A stretch of 64,000 bases of DNA. It comes from Nectonema munidae (taxonomy: Eukaryota; Nematomorpha; Nectonematoida; Nectonematidae). The position numbers were made by a program, and so were the translations under genes. The stretch is from NCBI GenBank assembly GCA_030549495.1, contig JAUIRK010001025.1, positions 203,501 through 267,500 on the forward strand, written 5' to 3'. A model generated the notes under the pieces. It made no database searches. It was not told where the DNA came from and saw nothing but the letters and a program-made list of their open reading frames with translations. Below are positions 34,268-44,819 of the stretch, piece after piece (the first letter of the stretch is position 1; every line of letters starts with the position of its first letter).

Positions 34268-35301
34268 ACAATAAATAGTTATATGTTGATTCCTAAAGGG
34301 GCTGGTATATCCTTGGTAACCATCTGAGATCTATAAAATTCGGGTCAGATCGGGCAGCAATAATCCTAATTAACGGATCGGACAGAGGTAGAACATTTTA
34401 ATTTTATTTGGCTTCGGTTCGAATACCAGTAGTATTCCTTTATAATTCGTTTTTCAATGATGAAATTGCTTTTGATGAACAGGACATCTGCAAAATTAGG
34501 ATGGATTAGTTCGGACACTGAAAATAATAATTAACGGGCAGAGTCGGGGACACGGCTTGAAAATCTAAATTTTATTCGTTGAGTCGATTTGATATGAGAA
34601 AAAACGTATATTGCAGATATTTGGTAGTCACGTATAAACGTCCTCATCATGACAATAATTTCATCAATCAAATCACTTGGAAAACATTTTATATCTTTTT
34701 TTAAGTCATGAATTGATTTGCCTTCCATGATTCCAACAAATATTGATACACAGATAAAAAGTGAGATAAATTTGTGCGAATGGACATTTTCCTACTACAC
34801 ACTTTAAGGAAAATAATGGTGGAGTTAAATCCAAAACCAAGTCATAGAAAGGTGGTTTGTGATTTTTTTAGGGTTGATAAATGCTCAAAAGCATTCTCCA
34901 TCCTTTACACAGAAATATTTCTTAGAAGAGGGAGAAGAAAGGTTTTTCCTTAAATTCAGAATTCCTTGAGTTAAAAAACATACGTCAATTTTAAACGCTA
35001 CAATTGGACAAAAAAGATACGGTGGAACGCTTAATATTATAATCTTATCTCGTTATAATACGTACTTGTTTTTTGATTATCATAACATTACAGATACAGA
35101 TACAAGTTAGTTGGAGTTTATAATACTCATTTTTTTCAAGTAGACCTTTATCAATTCCCCCTACTATGGGTTAAAATAGGTTTAGTTCAATTTTATTTAA
35201 GTAAAAGGCATAAAATGATGAAATGATTGCAAATGTTTCGAAATGTCTGGAACATATTTCTTAATTCTTTTTCTCTTATAACTTCTTGGCATACACTAGA
35301 T
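34268..35301. other. Gene-free stretch
   Basis: No coding signal or element recognised. Confidence 0.45.
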
Positions 35302-35715
35302 TACGCTTTCCCAACCTTTTTGTTTAAATCGCCCATGAGGATTCTAAAATACTTTAAAATCGCCCACTATGAAGGAAAAAAACACTAAAAAATTTTCGCC
35401 ATCTTTTTCAAACTTTAAATTGAATTCTTCATTTTACTTAACTTCAATAAACTATTCCTAGAAATTTTGTTCTACAGATTGTATATTACAATTGTAAAAC
35501 CTTAAGAAACGCGATTTATCACCCATTCTTCTATTTTCAGTTTAAAAATCTTTATAATCTGAGATTTATGACTGGAAAAAATATGGCTTTGATTGAAATC
35601 ATTAATACATTAAATTCTTATGTAGACAGTACTAATAGCATTTGCTGAATAAAAATTGCCCACCTAAATTCGATTTTCGCCCAAAAGTGACCGATTCACA
35701 CATGGAGAAAGCGTG
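35302..35715. mobile_element. hAT-type MITE, 414 bp
   Basis: Ends TACGCTTTCCCAACC and, reversed, CACGCTTTCTCCATG. The flanks CACTAGAT (35294-35301) and CTCTAGAT (35716-35723) form an 8-bp target duplication with one mismatch. No coding capacity. Confidence 0.6.
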
Positions 35716-35723
35716 CTCTAGAT

Positions 35724-36098
35724 CAAATGAAATTAAGATCATCTAAAAATATGCAATATATTATGTGGTGGAGAAAACCTTCGCGTAAAACAGGACAATG
35801 GTCATTTCCTATTAATCCTAGAAAAACTAAGAATATGAGTAATAATACAAGATTCGACCCATCGCCCCCTCCAGCATTAGAACAGCAGTTGTGCCCAAAT
35901 CCTTGCATATTCTGGCTTAATCTTTTTTAGGTATTCTTATGAAGAAATTAAGTTCCGATTTACTAGGATTTATAATTTCACATCGTAAGAATTATTTTTC
36001 TTAAGTGATATTTTTTACTGGAATGTAAAACTACAACTAACTTTAGACAGTTTAAATAGATCATAAAAAAGATATAGATGTAACTTAACTAAGATGGT
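35724..36098. other. Gene-free stretch
   Basis: A 67-codon frame at 35727 shows no family motif; left unassigned. Confidence 0.4.
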
Positions 36099-36144
36099 GT
36101 CTCATCTTTAAATATAGTCATAAACAAAATGTATGTTTATTCCT
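36099..36144 (+). repeat. 46-bp perfect direct repeat, copy 1
   Basis: Identical to 37492-37537 (starts GTCTCATCTTTAAATATAGT). Confidence 0.9.
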
Positions 36145-37491
36145 TGCTAATAAAGCTGTGGGTGCCATTCCTAATTAGCATATAAATGTTGTTGATCATC
36201 TAGAAAAAACACTTTGATTTCAAAAGACCCACAACTTTGAGACAAAGAAAAAAAGTCGTCTCACTGATGCTAAAAATTATCATGGAAAGATTTTATACAA
36301 ATTTGAAAAGAAGGAAGGAAATAAAGGAAAATTTGTTTACCTGGGCCCCAGAAATGCTAAAAAAAAATTTATTGTATATAACATTTTTACTTTAGGTTGG
36401 CTTTTTGTATTTAAGGATAGATTTTAAGTTTTTAATTTTAAGCAGCTATATTCCAAAATGCTTATGTATTGATTCGAAATATTTAAATTTTGTAGGTAAT
36501 TCTCCTTATTATAAACATTTTTGTGCAAACTTGTTATTTTTTCTCTAATAAAAATGGAAAAAATTTGACATCTTCAAATTTGGCCAACACAAAATCAATG
36601 TTTATCTCCAAAGTTCCCTAAAAACAAAGTGCTCATTTTTATAGTATTGTTAATAATAATCAGTTGGGTACGTAGGATAACTCAGCGCAGGGAGGATCTT
36701 AATTTTCCCGACTTTAAACATTTGAATCGCCAAATTCACTATTAAAAAATGTTGTAATGACACTCCAAAACGCCAAAAATTGAATAATATAGGTATATAG
36801 GGCTGCAAAATAAGTGGACATGAAATTTTTCTAGTTTTTGCAATACTTTTAGTAAGTTAAATTTAATTTTGAATATAAATTCAACTCATTAGTTTTGTAT
36901 TTTATTCTTTTCAAAATATTTTTATAAAAACTTTGCTAATATAAAAAATCTAAGTGGAAAAATTAAATCAAAAATAAATTAACTTTACGTAAAAAAGGAA
37001 TAACTTAAAGTAGGTAAAAATAAAATTGAATTTAAAAAACTTTGTAAGGAATAAATTAGATAACGACAAAATTTATTAAGTTTAATGAAAGTATTACTGT
37101 TATTAAAATGCTTAACCAATTGTTATATTTTCTAAAAACCTTGAGTATCATTATTAAGAGTACTTTGCAAAAACTTCGTCATACTCTTTTTACATAGGAT
37201 AATTCAATGCCTCGTGTACAATTTCAATTTTTTTAAAAAATTTGAAAATTATTTTTTTTTGAAGATTTGTTTTCAAAAATTTATTTAAATTTTCTAAAGA
37301 TACGCAACGTTTATCGAAAACATTACTCAAAAAAGTCACACTTAGTGACGGCGAAGAGGGGGCAAGGGGAGAATTTTATAGCATGAGGAAGAAAAATATT
37401 AACAAATTGTAGTTCATAAATAAAGTTTTTTTTTAAATTACAGTCTACCTTATTTATCAGCACTTGTTTATATTATGCACCGGCGGATTTA
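36145..37491. other. Gene-free stretch between 46-bp repeats
   Basis: No coding signal. About 36.75-36.79 kb shares AACACTCCAAAA-type sequence with the 13.52-kb MITE end. Confidence 0.45.
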
Positions 37492-37537
37492 GTCTCATCT
37501 TTAAATATAGTCATAAACAAAATGTATGTTTATTCCT
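37492..37537 (+). repeat. 46-bp perfect direct repeat, copy 2
   Basis: Identical to 36099-36144; followed by a C run. Confidence 0.9.
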
Positions 37538-37679
37538 AACCCTAACCCCCCCCCCCCTCATTGCCAATTGCTTTAAAATTTTTCTTGATCTAATTCTTTT
37601 CGTAGAACTCAAATATTATGATGATTTCTGCAACTCGTTTTTTAGATTCAATCTTTCTACGCAGTTCAATGAATGAGGA

Positions 37680-37815
37680 CAGTAGCGTAGCCAAAAAATG
37701 GAAGTTGGGGGCATGCAAGGAATTTAGGGGGGGCAAGCATATTGGAACGTATTTGGGGGGGGGGCAGAAAAGGTATTTAGGGGGCACTGCCCCCCCCCCT
37801 CTGGCTACGCCCCTG
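37680..37815. mobile_element. hAT-type MITE, 136 bp, with perfect target duplication
   Basis: Ends CAGTAGCGTAGCCA and TGGCTACGCCCCTG. Perfect 8-bp duplication AATGAGGA at 37672-37679 and 37816-37823. The interior is G-rich then C-rich, so the whole element can fold back on itself. Confidence 0.85.
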
Positions 37816-37987
37816 AATGAGGATCGTTTTAATATCAAAAAAAAAAGACAAAGCTTTTTTGTCCAAGTTCGCTATATTCTAACGGCTCCAATCATCAATG
37901 GCGGATTTTGAAAGAGATAACTGAACTTCAAAAATATTGAATCTCTCTCACTCATTTTTCATTCGTTCTTTTATTTTTCATTGTAAA

Positions 37988-38924
37988 ATGGAGAAACTAA
38001 AAGACTTATTTGAAAAAATTGAGAATCTAACTAAAAGGATTCAAATCCTCACTCAAAAATCATAGTTTTTTAAGCAGAGAAGTTCCCGCTAGAAAAGTTT
38101 AACAAAGTTGAAAGTGACATCAATAAAATTTTGTTTCGTATGGTTCATTTGAGAATAAGTCCTCAATCCCAAAGCTCCGTACTTTTCGATGAAAAATATA
38201 ATTTTGGTAATCATGATATTGTCCCGTCACTATATTCTGATGCTGTGAAGTTTAAAAAGCCTGTTAATAATTTGTCCAAAGCTAAAGTATAATTTCTCCT
38301 GAGTTAGGTTTATCAATTCCCAAATTTTTTGAAAAGCGGAAATCTACAAAAAAACCTAGAAGTGAAGCTCAAACCGATGGAAAATAAGCTACGTTTTAAG
38401 AAAATAAAAAGAACTTCTGATGGTTCCCTTCTCATTGAAAGTAACTCAGAAGCTGATCATGCTCATCTAAGAGCTTCTCTCAAGGGAATGGATATTTCAT
38501 ATGACTCTCTCAAGCATAAAAGTCCGTATTTTTGTCTGAAGAACATTGACACAATTTTGTAATATTGGTATAAGTTTTAGAAGCGATCTTGTCAAAAGTT
38601 TTTATGCTAACAAATATATTTATCTCAACTGTGAGGCTCACCCACTTGAGCTACTTAGAAGTTATATAAAAATATGTTATAAATGTAATAAGTACAACCA
38701 TTTCGCCAGCGACTTAAAGAAGTTGCCTTCTTGTAAATTTTGTGGCGGAGTCTTTTTCGAAAGTATGTGATAATCGGGATAGATATTTTTGTAAAAATTG
38801 CTCAGTTAAAAAACTGGATTGTAAGCATGTCTGTAATACTTCTGAATGTCATTCTTTATCAAATTTAAAAAGGTACCTTGATAGATTAAATTATGAGAAT
38901 ATGATTTCATTGATTAATGAGTAA
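37988..38924 (+). pseudogene. LINE 1 ORF1 (zinc-knuckle protein, broken)
   Basis: The start MEKLKDLFEKIENLTKRIQI looks like a short coiled coil. It is followed by stops and frame changes, a central frame (38329-38562), and a frame with ICYKCNKYNHFASD then LPSCKFCGG (38.66-38.75 kb). The cysteine pattern is that of the CCHC knuckles in LINE ORF1 nucleic-acid-binding proteins. A further Cys-rich stretch (FCKNCSVKKLDCKHVC) follows to 38924 and overlaps the ORF2 start by a few bases. Known role of the family: RNA binding and chaperone activity in retrotransposition. Confidence 0.65.
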
Positions 38925-39384
38925 TACTTCGCCTTTAGACTTAATTAGCATGATACTCGATAATGTAAATTCCGAAAAGCTTGCCTTTAGTTCATTTAAT
39001 TTGAATGATTATACCTCTTTTAAGTCTTCTAAGTATATAGATCTAGATAATCTATCGGTAGACTCGTACAACCTCTCTGTTTTAAGTCTCAACATTCAAT
39101 CACTGAATGCGAAATATGAAATATTCAGTAATTTTATTTTTCTTTTAAATTCTGCTATTTGTTATCCAATTTCAGTGATACTTTTACAAGAAACCTGGTT
39201 GGAACATAGTTTGAATCTTTTCCCACTTAATGGTTACACTTTTTTTTCGTTCAAAAGTCATATCAACAAACATGGAGGTCTGAGCTTCTACCTTCACAAT
39301 TCCATCTCATTCTCACTTATAGATTTGAAACATTTTAACACTTTTGAATTGGCTTCCGTAAGGTTATACTTCAAAAACTATGTA

Positions 39385-40461
39385 CAGTGTATCCTCGTTA
39401 AGTCGGACCCTTTTAAGTCGGATATCTGTTAAGTCGGACCACGTCCGAGGTAAATAGAAATAAATTCAAAGATTGAAAAAATGTTGTTCGACAGCGACAC
39501 CGTTTTCTTACTAACTAGAAGGCATGTACATATTTATTTTAGCGGTAAATTCGTCTTAAAATTACTTTTTTTTATTTTTTTATTTAATTTTTAATTTAAT
39601 TTTTTTAGATTTTAATTTAATTTTTAATTTAAATATTTTTTAATTTTTTTGTTCTTCGTTTCATCCAAGTTATTCTACAATATTTTTTTTCAAAATGTCT
39701 GGAAGAGAAACAGCCAAACCTTTAAGAAAGCTTGTGACTTTGCCAGTTAATAAAAAATTGGAGCTTATTAGTAAATTAGAAGCTGGAGCGTCTGTAAAAA
39801 GTGTTTGTGAAGAATATGGGGTTAAGAAACAGACAGTATCGGACATTCGAAAAGCCAAAGATAAGTTGTTGGCTTTTTCTGAAAAATACAATGTGATAGA
39901 AGACCGTGAGAGTTCAGTTATTGGAGGAAGAAAAAGGATGAGAGTATCTAAAGATGAAAATTTGGAAGAAGCAGTAACGAAATGGTTTGTTCAGCAGCGA
40001 TCATGCGGTATAAAAGTTCGTGGAATTGCTATTCAAGATGCGCTCAAAAGTTGGCTAGACATATGGGAATTGATGACTTTACTGCTAGTGATGGGTGGTT
40101 ATGGCGCTTTAAGAATAGGCATGGGATTGGCAATAGAGTTTTGCATGGGGAAGCAGCCAGGCGCCAGTTGAAGATGTTGAACCGTTTAAACAAAATTAAA
40201 TAAGTTGATCCAGATGAAGGGCTAATGTTCTCCCAAGTTTACAATGCGGATGAGAGTGGTTTATTTTGGCGTTGTATGCCCAAAAATACACAGGCTTTCA
40301 AAGATGAAAAAGACATTCATGGAGAGAAATTAAGCAAGGAAAGAATTTCATTTTTGTGTTGTGCAAATGGAGATGGTCTACATCGTTTACCTCTAGTTGT
40401 GGTGGGCAAATCTAAACGCCCACGTGTATTAAAAGATTGCATAAATCATTTACCTGTAATG
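39385..40461 (+). mobile_element. Tigger/pogo DNA transposon inside LINE 1
   Basis: Left end CAGTGTATCCTCGTTAAGTC preceded by TA (39383-39384). The element stops at a second TA (40462-40463), and removing it restores the LINE reading (KNYV then VLHNLY), which fixes both borders. Inside, repeated TTAAGTCGGA blocks lie near the left end. No convincing inverted terminus exists on the right, so the right part (rest of the catalytic domain plus terminus) appears lost. Length 1,077 bp, against a usual 2-3 kb. Confidence 0.78.
39695..40461 (+). pseudogene. Tigger/pogo transposase, C-terminally truncated
   Basis: The start at 39695 (MSGRETAKPLRKLVTLPVNK) leads into a psq-type helix-turn-helix (KLELISKLEAGASVKSVCEE, then YGVKKQTVSDIRK). 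A CENP-B-type second domain follows (EEAVTKWFVQQRSCGI), with a frame change near 40050 into GWLWRFKNRHGIGNR. After a stop the DDE domain begins: VYNADESGLFWRCMPKNTQ holds the first catalytic Asp (about 40240), followed by ERISFLCCANGDGLHRLPLV and VVGKSKRPRVLK. The sequence ends at INHLPV, before the second Asp, at the LINE junction. Inactive. Confidence 0.82.
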
Positions 40462-43128
40462 TAGTTCTCCATAATTTGTACAGACATCCTGATACTCTTG
40501 AGGAGAAAGTTTTTCTTGAAGAGTTTGATTCACTACTCGGTACTCTTGAAAGTCCTGCATCAAACATTTTTGCAGGAGACTTTAATATAAACTTGTTGAA
40601 ACTAGGCTCCAATTCGAATGTCAGGAATTTTTTGAACAATCTTATTTCTTCAGGTTTTATTCCATGTATAACAGATTGTACTAGAGAGCAATCCAAGTCT
40701 CTGATCGATAATTTCTTTTTAAGCTTTACACACGACTTTAAATCTTATATAATTAAAGAAGTAATATCCGATCATTATCCTATACTGCTTTGCATGACTT
40801 TGGCTGAACCTGTGAATAGGCATTCAAAAAAAGTGCACTTTGTTAAATCGAAGTTTGTAAAAAGTGTTTCTTCCATCAACTTATATTCAGAACTATCCAT
40901 TTATCATCAGAATCCTGAACTAGCTGCTGATCATCTTTGTAGAAGACTAGCATCTATTTCAAGTGACTGTACCTTCATGAAATGTCCAATAATGAAAAAT
41001 TGTAAGTACAAGCAGAAATCTTCTCCCTGGATGACAGATGAAGTTTTGATGTTAATAAGAAAAAGGGATAAATTGTTCAAAATGAAAAATAACTGCCATT
41101 TTTCATTGTTTGATAAAGATTTACTAATTCTACGTAATAAAATAAAATCGGAATGTAGAAGGTTGAAACGTAAATACTATGCCAATCATTTTATTAATCT
41201 TAAAAATACTCGCAATACTTGGCTCGAGTTAAATAAGATTTTAAAAACTAGTAAAAGTTCCATCTTAGAAATTTCACACAACAACGTCTCAATCTCTAAT
41301 GGTACGGACATAGCAAATGTTTTTAACAATCATTTTTGTCAAGAATATTCTTCGTGTGAAAATGATGAATTTCTAACTTATTTTGACAAAGCTGTTAATA
41401 ATGCTTTTCACTTTGAGAAAATTTCATCAAATGATGTACTTAATGCTGTATATTCTTTAGGAAGCAACGATTGTGAAGATTTTCTAGGCTTATCTGTTAA
41501 CAAAATAAAGATGGTAATCAATTATATTTGCTTTTCTCTTGTATTAATTTTTAATAGTTGTATTTCAAAAAATGTTTATCCTGAAATTTTCAAAATAGGA
41601 CGTGTCACACCTATTCAAAAAGGTCTAGATTATTAGTTAATAATTTGACGCGATATTCCTCATTGGTAAGGTGTTTGAAAAATTACTTAGCAAATAAAAA
41701 CTATTTTTGCTTAATGTTTTTATTCTACCTCACCTTTAAAAAATCATTCCACTGAATTCTACTTTGGCTTTATAAACGAAATTATAAATAATCTTGAAAA
41801 AAAGGAAACTTTGTCTTTTTTTGGACATGACGAGGCATTTGTTCTGTAAGTTTCGTTAAACTTTTGTCTAAACAAAATATATGGATTTTCTGAGAATCTC
41901 TTACTTTGATAAACTCATACTTATATGGAAGAATGAGTATGTCTCTTTGACAGTCTATCTCAAGTTATAGAACTATTCCTTGTGGTTTACCTCAAGGCTC
42001 ATTGTTGGGGCCATTATTTTTCAAAATTTTTGTAAACGATATTTCTAAGAGCAATAAAAATTTAAAATTTTTCATTTATGGAGATGTTACCTTGATATTT
42101 TCCTAAAAGTCCTTTGAAAATATCCTTTGATTTTCATAACAAGAAGTGTACATAATCTTCAGTACGTGTATAAATGGTTCACTGAATGATTTAAAATAAA
42201 TAAAAGTAAAAAAGGGTATTTATTTGGTAAAATTATATAAAGAGTAAATATCCAAAAACCGAATTGAATTTGTCTCTAAATTTAATTTTCTTGGTGTAAT
42301 TTTCAAATAAACTAAATTGGAATGACATTGATCATCTTTTTCTAAACTTCCTCAATATTTGGTATGTAAGTTTAAAACTTTCTTGAAAGAAAATCTTACT
42401 TTTGTATAAAGTTTTTTTTACTTATTTGAATATAATATTTTAATTTGGCACCAATTTAAAAAACTTTATTAATAAAAAAGTTTTGAAAGATTTCAATTTA
42501 AACGTTAGCTGTCTGATAAACTTTTATATTAAGTTATTAAGTAAAAGATATATATGAATAAAATTTTTTTTGTTTCAAATTAATTTGTAATTTGATTCCA
42601 ACAAGTTTGAAGATGTTAACTCAAACTAAAGTTCATGATCTAAGATCAAATGGAATCTATATCTACCCCAGTACAGTAGAAAATCTTCGAAACAGTCTTT
42701 CGTATGGAAAATTTCAAAATTTTGGAACTGTACAAAAATAGTTTACTTTTGGTGGAGTCTTTTAAAAACTAAAGATTGAATATAAAACCTTCTTACTTGA
42801 TAATTATATAACTATATAGCTTTATTTTGTACGTACGTTATATGTTGAGTAAATTCATGTTTCAATTATCTGTATAAATAGATTTATTTATGTTTCAAAT
42901 ATCGGTTTATATTGATTTATTTGTTTGTGTGTGTTTAACTCACTGTTTATATATATATATATATTTTGCTAATATGTTTTCTACCTAATTGTGTTTATAA
43001 AATTTCCATTATTGTTTATTATTCTCAAATTTTTGGTGGTTTATCTCTTCAAGCGGGCTTGATGTGCCTTTTGAGAAAACCTTCGAATTTTCTTTTCTTT
43101 TTTTTTTAAGTTTGTTGAATAAATTTCT

Positions 43129-43153
43129 CTCTCTCTCTCTCTCTCTCTCTCTT
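43129..43153 (+). repeat. (CT)n tract at the LINE 1 3' end
   Basis: Microsatellite directly after TTGAATAAATTT, taken as the LINE tail. Confidence 0.7.
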
Positions 43154-44112
43154 AATGCTCTCATTCTTCTTTTTGTTTTAAAAATTTTGATAAAGCTTAA
43201 ATTTATATGCTTGAAATTTGAGTTCTAGTTTAGTAATATCCGCCCCGCCCTCTTAATGCCAATTTCTAGATCCGCCCTTGTTATGTTAATATTCAATAAA
43301 TTAATTCTTAATATAGAATTTATTACTTATGTAATAATGGTGTGATAAACGTTGTCTTCTTATTTTTAATACCAATATTATACATATATTTAGTTTTGAG
43401 CATTTTGAAGTGTTATTAGAAATTTTATGGGGCGGGAAAATAAACATTTTTCGCCATATGGATCACTTATGCTAGATCAGCAAGTGAGACATTGTTTTTT
43501 TATCTAAAATTAAAAATATATTTTAATTACTACTAAAGCATCTTACTAACTTTGATACATCGATAAAAATATATCCGTATAATATATTTACAATTTTAAA
43601 TGATAATTTAAAACCTTTGTTAAAAATCTAATCTTATGTCAAAGAAGGTGTTGCCTGATATTAATTTTGGAATATTTTTTCAAATAATCAAAACCAACGT
43701 TTAAAATTAAATAAAAATTAGAAAAAAAAATTCAAACTTACCGTGCTAAAATAAATTAAAAAAACCTTGATTATATAGATAAAAATATTTTAATAAAATA
43801 ATAATTATTTAAATTTAAGTCATAAAAAATATAAAGATAAGACAAATTTTATGAGTATACAACGGTCTTATACCTTAAAAGATAACTCCGAAATTCTTTA
43901 CTTGTGATTTGTTTGAAAATTTTGTTCATTTTAAAGATCGAATTAAAAAATTAAAAAACTGGGAAATTTAAAAATTGTTTAAATTTTATAGCAATTATCG
44001 ATATCTTCAAGAAAAGACGGTAGAAAATTAAAAGCAAAATTTGGTTAAATAAATTAACAATTATAGCATAAAATGAAAGGATATTTAAAGTAAACAAGTG
44101 CGTTGGCCTTTC
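43154..44112. other. Gene-free stretch with a hAT-like end
   Basis: TCTAGATCCGCCCTTG near 43270-43285 looks like the right end of a CAGGGGCGGATCTAG-type hAT MITE. Nothing else was recognised. Confidence 0.35.
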
Positions 44113-44503
44113 AGGGCCGTATCAAGGGATCGTGACGCAGGGCAAAGGTCCTGAATGGAGCCCCTCACCCCTTGATTTTTCTTTTCTCACTCATCCCCAA
44201 CATATTCTGACTTAAAAAGTGATTTAGAAAAAAAATTCTCACATTTTTATTAAGCAGCATAATTCAGAAATATACTTCGCTGAGTCGAAGACAGTCTCCA
44301 TTAGATGTTCATTTTTCGTGTGTTAGCAGCAGCAAAATTATCGATGACTTCGTCAAAATCAGCACAATTGAGAACTTCATTCTCAATTCTCATAAGAGCC
44401 AGACTTTGGAGGCGCGCTTGCCCCATAGTGCACCTTAGGTAGAAAATGAAATGGCGCCCTGTGGCAATTGCTTCCCACTGTCCTCCCGTTGATACGGCCC
44501 TCT
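44113..44503 (-). mobile_element. hAT element relic
   Basis: Ends AGGGCCGTATCAA and (reversed) AGAGGGCCGTATCAA. Flanks GGCCTTTC (44105-44112) and GACCTTTC (44504-44511) form an 8-bp target duplication with one mismatch. On the minus strand, RLQSLALMRIENEVLNCADF then DEVIDNFAAANTRKM (about 44300-44410) is the C-terminal end of a hAT transposase of the type with RL..LALMRIE. Only this terminal piece remains in about 390 bp. Confidence 0.75.
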
Positions 44504-44819
44504 GACCTTTCATTAAGTTACTTAATAAAGAGAATTAAAAGTGAATAGTTTTAGGAAGTGGTTTCTCAATGTATAATTCATAATAGTAAATTCAAATCTT
44601 TTGTTAGATCGTTTTATTTATTAGGTCTTATTTTTTTAGTACTTTAAATCCTCCTAAATCGTAGAAAGGAATAAAACTCGAGTTTTACTTAATATATCGC
44701 TTACAAAAATCTAATTTGTCTAAACAAAATCATATTCAAATAAAAAAATCATTTCAAAGAAGAATATACCCTTTTTCAAAAGAATGCCCTCTTAAGAAAA
44801 AAATATACGATAATTTGTT

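Larger units (their letters stand above)
38917..42130 (+). pseudogene. LINE 1 ORF2 (endonuclease + reverse transcriptase), interrupted
   Basis: The endonuclease begins at 38917: LSLNIQSLNAKYEIF (about 39082), VILLQETWLEHS with the catalytic Glu (about 39177), and HGGLSFYLHN (about 39270). The Tigger element interrupts it at 39384. It resumes at 40464 with VLHNLYRHPDTLEEK, then FAGDFNINLLKL (about 40570) and ISDHYPILL (about 40760), and stays open to 41636. The reverse transcriptase is heavily decayed: CGLPQGSLLGPLFFKIFVND at about 41970-42040, then YGDV where the YADD box should be (about 42078). The endonuclease residues look intact; the RT is dead. Confidence 0.82.
37930..43153 (+). mobile_element. 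LINE (non-LTR retrotransposon) 1, broken
   Basis: A two-ORF non-LTR retrotransposon with an apurinic-type endonuclease (EEP) and reverse transcriptase, probably in the jockey/CR1 group. It carries a Tigger insertion at 39385-40461. The 3' end is read as TTGAATAAATTT followed by a (CT)n tract to about 43152, a microsatellite tail. The 5' boundary is approximate. The reverse transcriptase half is far more decayed than the endonuclease half. Confidence 0.75.

Noticed and set aside
37538-37557. AACCCTAACCCC as a possible telomeric remnant
   Set aside because: Too short, followed by a plain C run, and not the usual arthropod telomere unit.
37618-37911. 97-codon frame (and its 82-codon antisense)
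   Set aside because: It runs straight through the 136-bp MITE and its target duplications, so it is not a conserved gene.
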